Assembly: GCF_023715325.1 (NCBI RefSeq)
Contig: NZ_JAMBNX010000003.1
Coordinates: 310,001 to 374,000, forward strand
DNA length: 64,000 nt
DNA from: Agromyces mediolanus
Lineage (GTDB): Bacteria > Actinomycetota > Actinomycetes > Actinomycetales > Microbacteriaceae
Direction: 5' to 3'
The notes below the pieces were generated by a model that was not told the origin of the DNA, ran no database searches, and was given only the letters and a program-made list of their open reading frames with translations. Shown piece after piece: positions 17,576-26,204 of this stretch (position 1 is the stretch's first letter; each line of letters opens with the position of its first letter). The position numbers and the translations under genes were made by a program.

Positions 17576-18826
17576 TCATCCGATTCGGCGGATCAGCCAG
17601 CCGTCGGTGGTGCTCCGCACCCGGCCCAGCGCGTCGAGCGTGCCGAGGGCGCCGAGCGTGCGCGAGGGTTCCAGCCCTGCCCGGGCGGCCAAGTCCGCGA
17701 CGGTTCGTGGCACGCGAGCACTCATCGCGTCGAGCACCCGGACTTCGACCTCGCGCACCCCTTCGGTGACCGCGGCGGCTGCCGCCACCGGGAGGGGGTC
17801 CGAGACGCCCGGCCGGCCCACGAGCTCCGCCATCTCCGCGGCATCAGTCACGCACACGGCCGCCTGCTCCCGCAGCAGTCGATGGCACCCCGCGGACGCC
17901 GGACTCGTGACCGGCCCCGGTACCACGCCGACCGGACGCCCCAGGGCAGCCGCGTGGTGCGCCGTGTTCAGCGCGCCGGAGCGCCATCCAGCCTCGACCA
18001 CCACCACGGCATCGCTCAGCGCGGCGATGACCCGGTTGCGTGCGAGGAACCGCCACTTCGTCGGCGCTGCACCGCACGGCAGCTCGGAGACCACGGCCCC
18101 GCGCTCGATGATCTCGCCGAGCAGCGCCGCGTGCCCCTGAGGGTAGAGCCGGTCGGGTCCGCCGGCGAGCACCGCGACCGTCGCTCCCCCGCGGCGCAGG
18201 GCCGCGCGATGAGCGGCCCCGTCGATGCCGTACGCGCCGCCAGAGACGATCGTGCAGCCGCGATCGACGAGTCCCGACACGGCGTCGAGCGCGACGTGCT
18301 CGCCGTATCCCGTCGCCGCGCGCGCCCCGACCACGGCGATGCTCGCCCGCCCGCCCACAAGGTCGGGATCGCCACGCACCCAGAGCGCGAGCGGCGCGTG
18401 GGGGCCGAGGTCGGCGAGGCCCGCGGGCCAGCGTCCGTCGCCGGGGACGAGGAGGCGGGCCCCGACCCGACCGGCCTGCTCGAGCGAGCGAAGGAAGGCG
18501 GCAGCGTCGAGCCGCTGACGCCACCGTTCGAGTCCCTCGGCGAGCGTCCGCACGCCGAGCTCGACCGCGAGCTCCGGTCGGGAGCGCAGTGCTTCGCCGG
18601 CCGTGGACTCGCTCGCGACGAACACGGCCGCCTCCTGGGCGCCGAGCGCATCGACGAGTGCCCCGAGCGTGCCGTCACCGGGCTCGCTGAGCACTCCGAG
18701 CAGCGCACGCGAGGCGGCCTCGGCGGTCGCTGCCCGCTCGGAGCTCGCCGCCCCGATGCGCATCGCGTCGACCATCGGCTCCGCCCCGCGAAGCGCGGCG
18801 ACGATCTCGCCGCTCAGGCCACCCAC
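17576..18826 (-). CDS. dprA: DNA-processing protein DprA
   Basis: 416 aa from the GTG at 18826, chosen for GGAAGG about 7 nt upstream and for a 13-bp overlap with the end of comM; an ATG lies 17 codons further in. DprA binds ssDNA and loads RecA during transformation. The extended Rossmann core reads SIAVVGARAATGYGEHVA, IVSGGAYGIDGAAHRAAL, ALSDAVVVVEAGWRSGALNTA. A C-terminal winged-helix (DprA WH) follows. It is in the conserved yraN-comM-dprA string. Confidence 0.94.
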   Translation of the reverse strand: MGGLSGEIVAALRGAEPMVDAMRIGAASSERAATAEAASRALLGVLSEPGDGTLGALVDALGAQEAAVFVASESTAGEALRSRPELAVELGVRTLAEGLERWRQRLDAAAFLRSLEQAGRVGARLLVPGDGRWPAGLADLGPHAPLALWVRGDPDLVGGRASIAVVGARAATGYGEHVALDAVSGLVDRGCTIVSGGAYGIDGAAHRAALRRGGATVAVLAGGPDRLYPQGHAALLGEIIERGAVVSELPCGAAPTKWRFLARNRVIAALSDAVVVVEAGWRSGALNTAHHAAALGRPVGVVPGPVTSPASAGCHRLLREQAAVCVTDAAEMAELVGRPGVSDPLPVAAAAAVTEGVREVEVRVLDAMSARVPRTVADLAARAGLEPSRTLGALGTLDALGRVRSTTDGWLIRRIG

Positions 18827-20355
18827 TGCGGCGCCTTCCGAAGCACATTCGCCTGCCCCACGTGGTCGCCGTCGGGCAGGCCTGCGCCGTCGAGATCGGC
18901 GAGCGTCCACGCGAGCCGCAGCACCTTGTCGTAGCCGCGCATCGTGAGGCCACCGCGTTCGAGCGCCCGGTCGATCGCGGCGGTCGCCCGGTGGCCGGGG
19001 TGCATGCCGCCGGCCCCGCGCAGCCAGGGGCCCGGGACCTCGGCGTTGGTTCGCCAGGGAGTCTCCCGGTATCGCTCGGCGGCGACCGCTCTCGCGAGCT
19101 CGACCCGTCGGCGCGCCTCGGCGCTGGACACCCGCCCCGCGGCATCCCCGCTCGCCGCCGTCGACGTCAGCCGGGGCACCCAGAGCTCGAGGTCGAGGCG
19201 GTCCCGCAGCGGCCCGGAGATGCGGGAGAGGTAGCGCCGCTTGACGCTCGGCGCGCACGTGCACGACTCACCCTTGGGTGACCACTGCCCGCACGGGCAG
19301 GGGTTCGCCGCCAGCACGAGCTGGAAACTCGCGGGGAACGAGGCGATCGCACTGGCTCGGTGGATGGAGATGGTGCGCGACTCGAGCGGCTGCCGGAGGA
19401 CGTCGAGCACCGAGGAGGGGAACTCCGGCGCCTCGTCGAGGAAGAGCACCCCGTGCGACGCTCGGGCTGCGGCGCCCGGTCGGATGAGGCGACCACCCCC
19501 ACCGATGATGGCGGCCGCACTCGCGGTGTGGTGGGGCGCCTCGAAGGGTGGCCGCATCGAAAGGCCACCGACCCCGAGGCCTGAGAGGGAACGCAGGGAG
19601 GCGACCTCCAGCGATTCGTCGAGGGCGAGGTCGGGGAGGATGCCGGGCAGGCGCGACGCCAGCATGGTCTTGCCGGCGCCCGGCGGCCCGTAGAGCCCGA
19701 GATGGTGCCCACCCGCCGCCGCGGCAATGAGCGCGGCCACCGCCTCGGGGTTGCCCACGACGTCGGCGAGATCGCCGGAATGGACGATCGGCGGCTCCGC
19801 CGGGTCGGGCGCGAGCACCGCGTCGACGGGGACCACCTCGACGTCGCCGCCGTGCCACGCCACCGCCTCGGCGAGCGAGGCGACGCCCACGACCTCGATA
19901 CCGTCGACGAGCGCCGCCTCCGCGGCGTTCGACGTGGGCACCATGACCCGCTGGACGCCCGCCCGCCGCGCGGCGAGCACCGCGGGCAGCACGCCGTCGG
20001 TCGGGCGGAGGCGGCCGTCGAGCCCGAGCTCACCGAGGTGCACGACAGCGCCGGCCGACACGGCGTCGAGGCGCCCCGCCGCGGCGAGGCAGGCGATCGC
20101 GATCGCGAGGTCGAAGCCGGAGCCGTGCTTGGGCAGCGTGGCCGGCGACAGGTTGACCGTGAGCCTGCGGGCCGGCAGGGGGCACCCGGAGTTCGCCGCG
20201 GCCGCCCGGACGCGTTCCCGCGACTCGCCGATCGCGGCGTCGGGAAGGCCGATCACGAGGAACGCCGGCAGCTGGCTGCCCAGGTCGGCCTCGACCTCGA
20301 CGATGGAGCCGCTGAGCCCGAGGAGCGCCACGGAGCGGGTGCGCGCGACCGGCAT
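18814..20355 (-). CDS. comM: YifB/ComM family magnesium-chelatase-like AAA+ ATPase
   Basis: 513 aa from the ATG at 20355, which overlaps the TGA of yraN. ComM is a helicase that promotes branch migration during natural transformation. The N-terminal Lon-type fold (about 1-170) is followed by the AAA+ core: Walker A GPPGAGKTMLASRL, Walker B GVLFLDEAPEF, and a Cys-rich insertion CPCGQWSPKGESCTCAP, then the C-terminal MgChl_C part. It is coupled to yraN upstream and dprA downstream. Confidence 0.94.
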   Translation of the reverse strand: MPVARTRSVALLGLSGSIVEVEADLGSQLPAFLVIGLPDAAIGESRERVRAAAANSGCPLPARRLTVNLSPATLPKHGSGFDLAIAIACLAAAGRLDAVSAGAVVHLGELGLDGRLRPTDGVLPAVLAARRAGVQRVMVPTSNAAEAALVDGIEVVGVASLAEAVAWHGGDVEVVPVDAVLAPDPAEPPIVHSGDLADVVGNPEAVAALIAAAAGGHHLGLYGPPGAGKTMLASRLPGILPDLALDESLEVASLRSLSGLGVGGLSMRPPFEAPHHTASAAAIIGGGGRLIRPGAAARASHGVLFLDEAPEFPSSVLDVLRQPLESRTISIHRASAIASFPASFQLVLAANPCPCGQWSPKGESCTCAPSVKRRYLSRISGPLRDRLDLELWVPRLTSTAASGDAAGRVSSAEARRRVELARAVAAERYRETPWRTNAEVPGPWLRGAGGMHPGHRATAAIDRALERGGLTMRGYDKVLRLAWTLADLDGAGLPDGDHVGQANVLRKAPQWVA

Positions 20356-20720
20356 CAGCCGATGCCTTCGAGGTGTTCGATGACGGCCGACTCCCCCGGT
20401 CTGGCCAGCACTGCGACCGCGTCGATTCGAGCCGGCCCGGCCTTGGTGCCGTTCGCCTCGCACCACATCGCGGCGAGGCGGCGGAGCCGGGCGAGCTTCG
20501 CCGGCGTGATCGCCTCGAACGGGTGGCCGTAGCGCTCGCTGGCCCTGGTCTTCACCTCGACGAACACCGTGCACGCGCGGTGAGCCGCGACGACGTCGAT
20601 CTCGCCGTGCCTGCACCGCCAGTTGCGCTCGATCAGCCGGAAGCCGCGCGCCTCCAGGTGCTCCGCGGCGAGATCTTCGCCGAGGCGTCCGAGTTCTGCG
20701 TTGTGGGACATCCGCACCAC
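20355..20720 (-). CDS. YraN family protein
   Basis: 121 aa, UPF0102 family with a restriction-endonuclease-like fold. Motifs: LGRLGEDLAAEHLEARGF, RCRHGEIDVVAA (the E-x-D) and FVEVKTRASERYG (E-x-K), matching the nuclease core. The biological role is unknown; it is nearly always next to comM and rnhB. The ATG overlaps nothing upstream; its TGA shares a base with the comM ATG. Confidence 0.93.
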   Translation of the reverse strand: MVRMSHNAELGRLGEDLAAEHLEARGFRLIERNWRCRHGEIDVVAAHRACTVFVEVKTRASERYGHPFEAITPAKLARLRRLAAMWCEANGTKAGPARIDAVAVLARPGESAVIEHLEGIG

Positions 20721-20823
20721 CTCCGCGACCCAGCGTCGCGAACGATCGGGGCGCGCACGGTGGTGCCGGGCGGATCAGTGGAGAGCGGGCGGTACACCGC
20801 GGCGGATGCGGAGGAGACGGGCC

Positions 20824-21147
20824 TCACTCGTCGAGCGCGAGCTCCTTCGGCAGCTCGAACTCGCGGGCGGCGAGCTCCTCGATGTTGACGTCTTTGAACG
20901 TGAGCACGCGCACGCTCTTCACGAAGCGATCGGCGCGATAGACGTCCCAGACCCAGACGTCCTTCATCGTCAGCTCGAAGTAGAAGTCGTGCTCGGTGTC
21001 GCGTCGCACGAGTTCCACCTCGTTCGCGAGGTAGAAGCGACGCTCGGTCTCGACCACGTACTGGAACTGCGACACGATGTCGCGGTACTCGCGGTACAGG
21101 GCCAGCTCGACCTCACGGTCGTAGTCGTCGAACTCGTCGTCATCCAT
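20824..21147 (-). CDS. DUF2469 family protein
   Basis: 107 aa acidic protein restricted to Actinobacteria (EFDDYDREVELALYREYRD at the N-terminus; YFELTMKDVWVWDVYR in the middle). The function is unknown. It is strongly conserved between rnhB and yraN. A TAGGAT box lies 8 nt before the ATG, so a separate, near-leaderless transcript is possible in addition to readthrough from rnhB. Confidence 0.93.
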   Translation of the reverse strand: MDDDEFDDYDREVELALYREYRDIVSQFQYVVETERRFYLANEVELVRRDTEHDFYFELTMKDVWVWDVYRADRFVKSVRVLTFKDVNIEELAAREFELPKELALDE

Positions 21148-21153
21148 CGCTGA

Positions 21154-21843
21154 TCATCCTACGCCGAGCTCGAAGAGCGCGGCGGCCGGTTCCGCCTCGC
21201 GCGAACGATCGTGGAGCCACGTGCGACGGTGGAGCTCGCTCGGGCCGTGTTCAGCGATCGCCTCGAAATGCGCCCGAGAGGAGTAGCCCTTGTTCTCGTC
21301 CCAGCCGTAGACCGGCCAGTCGACGTGCGCCGCCCGCATGGCGCGGTCGCGGTGCACCTTCGCGATGACCGAGGCCGCCGACACCGAAGCGCAGTCTCGG
21401 TCGGCCTTGATCCGCGTGATCACCCGGGCTCGGTGTTCGATCGACTGGCTCAGCCAGTCGTAGTTGCCGTCGAGCACGAGCGGCGCGCCGAAGGGCACGT
21501 CGACGAGCTCGCGGATCGCGGCGAACGCACGAGCTCCCGCCAGGCCCAGGCAGGCCATGATGCCGAGCTCGTCGATCTCGGCTGCGCTGGCCTCGCCGAC
21601 GGCGGAGGCGCGGACCCAGCCGGCGGCCCGCGGGGCGAGGAGCTCGCGCTTGGGCTCCGATAGCAGCTTCGAGTCTCGGAGCCCGGCGGGCATGCGGCGC
21701 ATCTCGCCGTCGACGACGACGATGCCGACCGCGACCTGCCCCGCGAGTGCGCCGCGACCGACCTCGTCGCAGGCGATCACGATTCCGGCTCCGCCGTCGA
21801 GGAGCTCCCGCTCGAAGCGCATCGTCGGCGCTGCGGCCGGCAT
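21154..21843 (-). CDS. rnhB: Ribonuclease HII
   Basis: 229 aa from the ATG at 21843, overlapping the lepB TGA. It removes ribonucleotides from DNA. The catalytic carboxylates are in IACDEVGRGALAG (Asp-Glu), LDGNYDWL (Asp) and IKADRDCASVSAASVIAKV (Asp). The substrate-recognising Gly-Arg-Gly is present. It lies in the lepB-rnhB-DUF2469 order normal for Actinobacteria. Confidence 0.95.
   Translation of the reverse strand: MPAAAPTMRFERELLDGGAGIVIACDEVGRGALAGQVAVGIVVVDGEMRRMPAGLRDSKLLSEPKRELLAPRAAGWVRASAVGEASAAEIDELGIMACLGLAGARAFAAIRELVDVPFGAPLVLDGNYDWLSQSIEHRARVITRIKADRDCASVSAASVIAKVHRDRAMRAAHVDWPVYGWDENKGYSSRAHFEAIAEHGPSELHRRTWLHDRSREAEPAAALFELGVG
21156..21161 (-). promoter_or_regulatory. -10 box TAGGAT, near-leaderless candidate (DUF2469 gene)
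   Basis: TAGGAT, then 8 nt to the ATG at 21147. The box overlaps the last codons of rnhB. Confidence 0.4.
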
Positions 21844-22592
21844 CAGCCCGAGCCCTCTTCGACGCCGGCGAACACCTCCGGATAGTTCCCGAGCCACGCC
21901 CAGCGCGACAGCGGCCAGCTCACGACGAAGGCGCGCCCGACGACATTGTCGACGGGTACGAAGCCCTTGAGCGGGGTATCGCCGTTGTACCGGCTGTCCT
22001 GCGAGTTGTACCGGTTGTCGCCCATCACCCAGAGGGAGCCGTCCGGCACGGTCACGTCGAAGTCGTCACGGGAGACCCGGGTCTCGCCGGGCGGGAGCGC
22101 CACGTACGGTTCATCGAGCGGGACGCCGTTGACACTCATCTGGCCGAGCGCGTTGCAGCACACGACGTGATCGCCCGGCAGCCCGATGAGACGCTTCACG
22201 AGGTGATCGTTGGAGTCGGGGGCCGAGAGCCCGACGAAGGCGAGGAACCAGTCCACCGCGGCCACGAGTGGCGGCTGCTGCGGCTCCTCGCGGATCGGCA
22301 GCCACCCGCCCGGGTCGCGGAACACGATCACGTCGCCGTGCTCGAGCGGCACCACGTCGGGCACGAGTTCGTTGACGATGATGCGGTCGTCGACCTGGAG
22401 CGTCTCCTGCATCGACTGCGAGGGGATGAAGAAGGAACGGATCAGGAACGTCTTGATGAGGAAGGACACCAGTACCGCGACGACGAAGATGATCAGCAGG
22501 TCGCGCAGGAACAGCAGGACCCCCCGCTTCCGGCCGGGCTGCTGCGAGCGGCCTTCGTCGGCGCTCGCGGTGGTCTGCGTCTCGTCTGTCAT
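21843..22592 (-). CDS. lepB: Signal peptidase I
   Basis: 249 aa from the ATG at 22592 (a second ATG 5 codons earlier is possible). It cleaves signal peptides of secreted proteins. One N-terminal TM (residues about 27-50) is followed by box B with the catalytic Ser60 (PSQSMQ) and box D with Lys133 (HLVKRLIGLPGD); box E is MGDNRYNSQDSR. The periplasmic domain is normal, with a CC pair after box D (DHVVCC). It lies downstream of rplS across a terminator and is coupled to rnhB. Confidence 0.95.
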   Translation of the reverse strand: MTDETQTTASADEGRSQQPGRKRGVLLFLRDLLIIFVVAVLVSFLIKTFLIRSFFIPSQSMQETLQVDDRIIVNELVPDVVPLEHGDVIVFRDPGGWLPIREEPQQPPLVAAVDWFLAFVGLSAPDSNDHLVKRLIGLPGDHVVCCNALGQMSVNGVPLDEPYVALPPGETRVSRDDFDVTVPDGSLWVMGDNRYNSQDSRYNGDTPLKGFVPVDNVVGRAFVVSWPLSRWAWLGNYPEVFAGVEEGSG

Positions 22593-22615
22593 GGAACCCC
22601 GTGTCATTCGCTCGG

Positions 22616-22659
22616 AAAACACCGAGCTCCCCGTCCCAGTGTAGGGGCGGGGAGCTCGG
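22616..22659 (-). terminator. Rho-independent terminator of rplS, with a -10-like box in its loop
   Basis: Perfect 12-bp stem (22622-22633 with 22648-22659), 14-nt loop, followed on the minus strand by TGTTTT. The loop contains TACACT (22643 to 22638) on the same strand, a possible -10 for lepB. Confidence 0.8.
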
Positions 22660-22683
22660 CCAGGCGCTGCGACGCGGAGCGAA

Positions 22684-23031
22684 TCAGCTCTCGCGCTTCT
22701 CCTTGATCTTGGCCTTCTTGCCACGGAGCTCGCGCAGGTAGTAGAGCTTCGCACGACGGACGTCACCGCGCGTGACGACCTCGATCTTGTCGATGATCGG
22801 CGAGTGCACCGGGAACTTGCGCTCGACGCCGACCTGGAAGCTGATCTTGCGGACCGTGAAGGTCTCGCGGACGCCCTCGCCCGAGCGGCCGATGACGACG
22901 CCCTGGAAGACCTGGACACGCGAGCGCGTGCCTTCGACGATGTTGACGTGCACCTTGACGGTGTCGCCGGGGCGGAAGTCGGGGATGTCCGACTTCAGGC
23001 TCGCGGCGTCGACGTGGTCGAGGATGTGCAT
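22684..23031 (-). CDS. rplS: 50S ribosomal protein L19
   Basis: 115 aa from the ATG at 23031 ([19 protein letters not shown]). The core [19 protein letters not shown] and the C-terminal [20 protein letters not shown] are typical. L19 lies at the 30S-50S interface. The leader is about 125 nt and carries a 16-mer shared with rpsP. A clear terminator follows. Confidence 0.97.
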   Translation of the reverse strand: MHILDHVDAASLKSDIPDFRPGDTVKVHVNIVEGTRSRVQVFQGVVIGRSGEGVRETFTVRKISFQVGVERKFPVHSPIIDKIEVVTRGDVRRAKLYYLRELRGKKAKIKEKRES

Positions 23032-23157
23032 GATGGTTCGCTCTCTGCGCCCGCCACCGGTCGAACGCGGATCATTGTTGGAAGAATTCGGTGCCGCCTC
23101 GCGCGAAGCGCGTCGCAGGCTCCCCGGAGGCAGGGCCGAGCAGCGGCACAAGCGTCC

Positions 23158-23173
23158 ATTCTGCCAGATCCGG
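23158..23173 (-). promoter_or_regulatory. Conserved 16-mer upstream of rplS (also upstream of rpsP)
   Basis: CCGGATCTGGCAGAAT on the minus strand, 127 nt before the rplS ATG. The identical 16-mer occurs 125 nt before rpsP. It contains an NANNNT -10-like element (CAGAAT) preceded by TGG, so it may be a promoter, an activator site or the start of a regulatory leader. Confidence 0.55.
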
Positions 23174-23226
23174 ACCCCACCCGCCAACCCGGGCCGTCGG
23201 GGCGACGGGCGGATGACTCGGCGAGT

Positions 23227-23727
23227 TCAGTCCCGCGACTCGTGGACGATGATGACGTCGCCGTCGCCGTCGTCGAAGGGCGGCTTCGGGGCGCCGGGGA
23301 CGGAGCCGCCGTTCTGCGCGGCAGCCTGCCGCTCGAACTCCGCCATCGTCGCCCGCATCCGGCGCGAGCCGTCGGCGACCAGCTGCGAGAGGGCGACCCA
23401 GAACGCGGCGACCGCACCGATGATGGCGAGCACGCTGAAGAGGGTCGCGGTGGCGCCGTAGAAGCCGGTGCCGACGATGGCCAGATGCCACGCCCCGAGC
23501 GCGCCCACGTCCAGCCACGATGCCGCTCGCTCCGATCGGGCGGTCGGCCGGGCGTTCACGAGCAGCGCCACGACGAGCAGCGTGAGGAACGCGGCCGGCA
23601 CGGTGACGACGAGCCCGAGCGTGCCCCAGCCGCCGGCCCCGAAGAACGCCCAGCCGATGACCAGCCAGAGCGGCAGCGCGATCACCGCGACGAACTGCCA
23701 GCGGTAGAAGAGGCGCCTGAGGAGCAT
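23227..23727 (-). CDS. Hypothetical membrane protein
   Basis: 166 aa, with four predicted TM helices: about residues 10-32, 36-57, 72-92 and 96-118. A polar, acidic C-terminal tail of about 45 residues ends in GDGDVIIVHESRD. The family is not recognised. It sits alone between rplS and map, interrupting the otherwise conserved trmD-rplS linkage. A TAGCCT box lies exactly 6 nt before the ATG, so the transcript is probably leaderless. Confidence 0.75.
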   Translation of the reverse strand: MLLRRLFYRWQFVAVIALPLWLVIGWAFFGAGGWGTLGLVVTVPAAFLTLLVVALLVNARPTARSERAASWLDVGALGAWHLAIVGTGFYGATATLFSVLAIIGAVAAFWVALSQLVADGSRRMRATMAEFERQAAAQNGGSVPGAPKPPFDDGDGDVIIVHESRD

Positions 23728-23733
23728 GCCGAC

Positions 23734-23739
23734 AGGCTA
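23734..23739 (-). promoter_or_regulatory. -10 box TAGCCT, leaderless candidate (gene starting 23727)
   Basis: TAGCCT followed by 6 nt (GTCGGC) and the ATG; no ribosome-binding site fits between. Confidence 0.5.
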
Positions 23740-23844
23740 ACCTCGGGCCGCTGTGAGCGCACCGGGTGTTCACTCAGGGCGGAGCCCGGAGACTGGACGG
23801 GGAGAGCCGCGCCCGCGGCATCCGCCAGAATGGTCTCGGAGAGG

Positions 23845-24618
23845 ATGAGCGTGATCGAACTGAGGACCCCCGCCGAGATCGAGGAGATGCGACCCGCGGG
23901 CCGTTTCGTGGCCGGCGTGCTGCAGGCCACCTCCGCGGCGGCGAAACCGGGCATGAACCTGCTGGAGCTCGACGCCCTCGCGCACGAGATGATCCGGAAG
24001 GCCGGCGCCGAGAGCTGCTACATCGACTACCACCCCTCCTTCGGCGCGAGCCCGTTCGGCAAGGTCATCTGCACCTCCGTCAACGACGCGGTGCTGCACG
24101 GCCTCCCCCACGACTACGTGCTGCGCGACGGCGACCTGTTGAGCCTCGACTTCGCCGCGTCGGTGAACGGCTGGGTCTCGGACTCGGCGGTGTCCGTCGT
24201 CGTCGGCACCCCTCGCGAGGCGGACCTCCGCCTCATCTCGACCACCGAGGAGGCGCTCGCCGCCGGCATCGACGCGGCCCGCGTCGGCAACCGGATCGGC
24301 GACATCTCGCGGGCGATCGGCGACGTCGCGAAGGCCTCGGGCTACCTCGTGAACACCGACTTCGGCGGCCACGGCGTCGGCCGCACCATGCACGGCGACC
24401 CGCACGTGCCGAACTCCGGCCGCCCGGGCCGTGGCATGCCGCTGAAGGCCGGCCTCGTGCTCGCGATCGAGCCGTGGTGGCTCGAGACGACCGACCGGAT
24501 CTTCACCGACCCCGACGGCTGGACGCTGCGCAGCGCCGACGGCTCGCGCGGCGCGCACTCGGAGCACACGATCGCCATCACCGACGGCGACCCGATCGTG
24601 CTCACGGCACGGGGCTGA
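23845..24618 (+). CDS. map: Type I methionine aminopeptidase
   Basis: 257 aa; removes N-terminal Met. The pita-bread fold is intact: YHPSFGASPFGKVICTSVNDAVLHG (first His), LSLDFAASVNGWVSDSAV (two Asp metal ligands; the second lies in the VSDSAV segment), FGGHGVGRTMHGDPHVP (His), LVLAIEPWW (Glu) and AHSEHTIAI (Glu). The start is uncertain: ATG 23845 gives MSVIELRT, while an ATG at 23830 would add five residues; GGAGAGG sits just before 23845. It is on the plus strand, convergent with trmD 23 bp away. Confidence 0.94.
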   Translation: MSVIELRTPAEIEEMRPAGRFVAGVLQATSAAAKPGMNLLELDALAHEMIRKAGAESCYIDYHPSFGASPFGKVICTSVNDAVLHGLPHDYVLRDGDLLSLDFAASVNGWVSDSAVSVVVGTPREADLRLISTTEEALAAGIDAARVGNRIGDISRAIGDVAKASGYLVNTDFGGHGVGRTMHGDPHVPNSGRPGRGMPLKAGLVLAIEPWWLETTDRIFTDPDGWTLRSADGSRGAHSEHTIAITDGDPIVLTARG

Positions 24619-24641
24619 ATCGCGCCTGACCCGCGGCGCGC

Positions 24642-25334
24642 CTACTCGGGCGGCAGGAGGTCCGGACGGACGGCCCGGGTGCGCTCGAGCTGCTGCTCAC
24701 GGCGCCACTCGGCGATGCGACCGTGATTGCCGGAGCGCAGCACGGGCGGCACCTCGAGGCCGCGCCACTCCTGCGGCTTCGTGTAGCTCGGGTACTCGAG
24801 CAGGCCGTCCTCGTGGGACTCCTCGACGAGCGACTCCGGATTGCCGACCACGCCCGGCACGAGGCGGCCGGCGGCCTCGATCATCGCCATGACGGCGACC
24901 TCGCCGCCGTTCAGCACGTAGTCGCCGAGCGAGACGAGCCGCACCCGCATGCGGGTGCGGTAGTGGTCGACGACGCGCTGGTCGATGCCCTCGTAGCGGC
25001 CGCAGGCGAAGACGAGGTGCGCCTCCGCCGCGAGTTCGCGGGCGAGCTGCTGCGTGAACGGCTCGCCGGCGGGCGAGGGCACGACGAGCAGAGCATCGGA
25101 TGAGCCGTCGCCGACGATCGCGTCGAGGGCCTCGCCCCACGGCTCCGGCTTCATGACCATGCCGGCGCCGCCGCCGTAGGGCGTGTCGTCGACCGTGCGG
25201 TGCCGGTCGTGCGTGAAGTCGCGCAGATCGTGTGCGGCGACCTCGATGAGTCCCGACTGCCTGGCCTTGCCGAGCAGCGACAGGTCGAGCACGTCGAAGA
25301 AGCTCGGGAAGATCGTGACGATGTCGATCCGGAT
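24642..25334 (-). CDS. trmD: tRNA (guanine37-N1)-methyltransferase TrmD, apparent ATC start
   Basis: 230 aa if translation starts at the ATC at 25334. SPOUT-class enzyme that makes m1G37. The knot is intact ([35 protein letters not shown]). Homologous sequence begins immediately after this codon ([18 protein letters not shown]), where orthologues have Met. GGAG lies 8 nt upstream, ideal for initiation there. The next usual in-frame start is a GTG 14 codons later and would remove the first beta-strand; no ATG, GTG or TTG precedes it. So either ATC is used or one base is wrong. It lies 16 bp after rimM. Confidence 0.9.
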   Translation of the reverse strand: MRIDIVTIFPSFFDVLDLSLLGKARQSGLIEVAAHDLRDFTHDRHRTVDDTPYGGGAGMVMKPEPWGEALDAIVGDGSSDALLVVPSPAGEPFTQQLARELAAEAHLVFACGRYEGIDQRVVDHYRTRMRVRLVSLGDYVLNGGEVAVMAMIEAAGRLVPGVVGNPESLVEESHEDGLLEYPSYTKPQEWRGLEVPPVLRSGNHGRIAEWRREQQLERTRAVRPDLLPPE

Positions 25335-25350
25335 GGCCCCGTCTCCTTCG

Positions 25351-25962
25351 TTAGTTCGCGTCGTCGCCCGCAGCGGATGCCTCGGCGTCGCCCGGCGCCG
25401 CCTCCGGCTCGTCGGGCAGCTCCTCGAAGAGCCCGGCCGGCGGCGTCACGGTGAGGGTGCCCGCCTCGAGGTCGACCTCTGGCACGATCGCGGCGACGAA
25501 CGGCACCATGACCTCGCCCGCCGCGGTCTTGACGATGAGCAGGTCCTGCGCCGGCAGGTGGTCGACGTGCGCGACCTCACCGACGCGGACCCCGTCGCGG
25601 AGGACGTCCAGCCCGACGAGCTGGTGGTCGTACCAGGCATCCGGCTCGGCCGCGGCCGCTTCGGCCGCCTCGTCGACGTCGACCCAGAGGATCGCCTTGA
25701 TGAGCGTCTCGGCCGCGGTGCGGTCGTCGACGCCCTCGAAGAAGCCGACCGGCTGCTGGTTGTACCAGCGGAGCTCCCGGAAGACCAGGTGCTTGCCGTG
25801 CCACGGGGACTCGGCAGGCACCTGGAGGGAGAACTCGGCTCCGGGGACGAACCGCCGTTCGGGGTCGTCGGTGTAGAGCTCGAGCTTGATGGCGCCCTTC
25901 AGCCCGTGGGCCTTGGTGAGGCGCCCGACCCGCAACTGCTGGGGGCGCTTCTCGCGCGCCAC
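25351..25962 (-). CDS. rimM: 16S rRNA processing protein RimM
   Basis: 203 aa from the GTG at 25962, 1 bp after the khpA stop; a GTG 10 codons earlier is also possible. RimM assists 30S head assembly with S19. The N-terminal beta-barrel has [22 protein letters not shown]; the C-terminal PRC-barrel has [24 protein letters not shown]. The final 25 residues are an acidic, Ala/Asp-rich tail. Member of rpsP-khpA-rimM-trmD. Confidence 0.94.
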   Translation of the reverse strand: MAREKRPQQLRVGRLTKAHGLKGAIKLELYTDDPERRFVPGAEFSLQVPAESPWHGKHLVFRELRWYNQQPVGFFEGVDDRTAAETLIKAILWVDVDEAAEAAAAEPDAWYDHQLVGLDVLRDGVRVGEVAHVDHLPAQDLLIVKTAAGEVMVPFVAAIVPEVDLEAGTLTVTPPAGLFEELPDEPEAAPGDAEASAAGDDAN

Positions 25963-25963
25963 G

Positions 25964-26200
25964 TCAGGCGTCGGTGTCGACGACGTCGACACGGACTCGG
26001 CGACCGTCCGAGAGGGCGGCCACCACGGTGCGGAGCGCTTTGGCGGTGCGGCCGGCGCGTCCGATGACGCGGCCGAGGTCCTCGGGGTTCACATGAACCT
26101 CGAGGACCTCGCCACGTGCGCTCGACGCGGAGACGACCTTCACCTCGTCGGGGTGTTCGACGATGCCCTTGACGAGGTGCTCGAGCGCGGACCTGAGCAA
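25964..26200 (-). CDS. KH-domain RNA-binding protein KhpA
   Basis: 78 aa with a single KH domain: VHVNPEDLGRVIGRAGRTAKALRTVV contains the GxxG loop (GRAG). Small KH proteins of this type bind RNA with KhpB/Jag in other bacteria. It lies between rpsP (4 bp) and rimM (1 bp), a fixed position across Gram-positives. Confidence 0.94.
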   Translation of the reverse strand: MLRSALEHLVKGIVEHPDEVKVVSASSARGEVLEVHVNPEDLGRVIGRAGRTAKALRTVVAALSDGRRVRVDVVDTDA

Positions 26201-26204
26201 GACG

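Noticed and set aside
15506-18934. A 1142-codon plus-strand open frame
   Set aside because: It is the shadow of xerC, the phosphodiesterase and dprA, all with clear motifs.
25293-25334. A frameshift at the trmD start
   Set aside because: The frame is continuous and homologous from the second codon on; only the first codon is abnormal.
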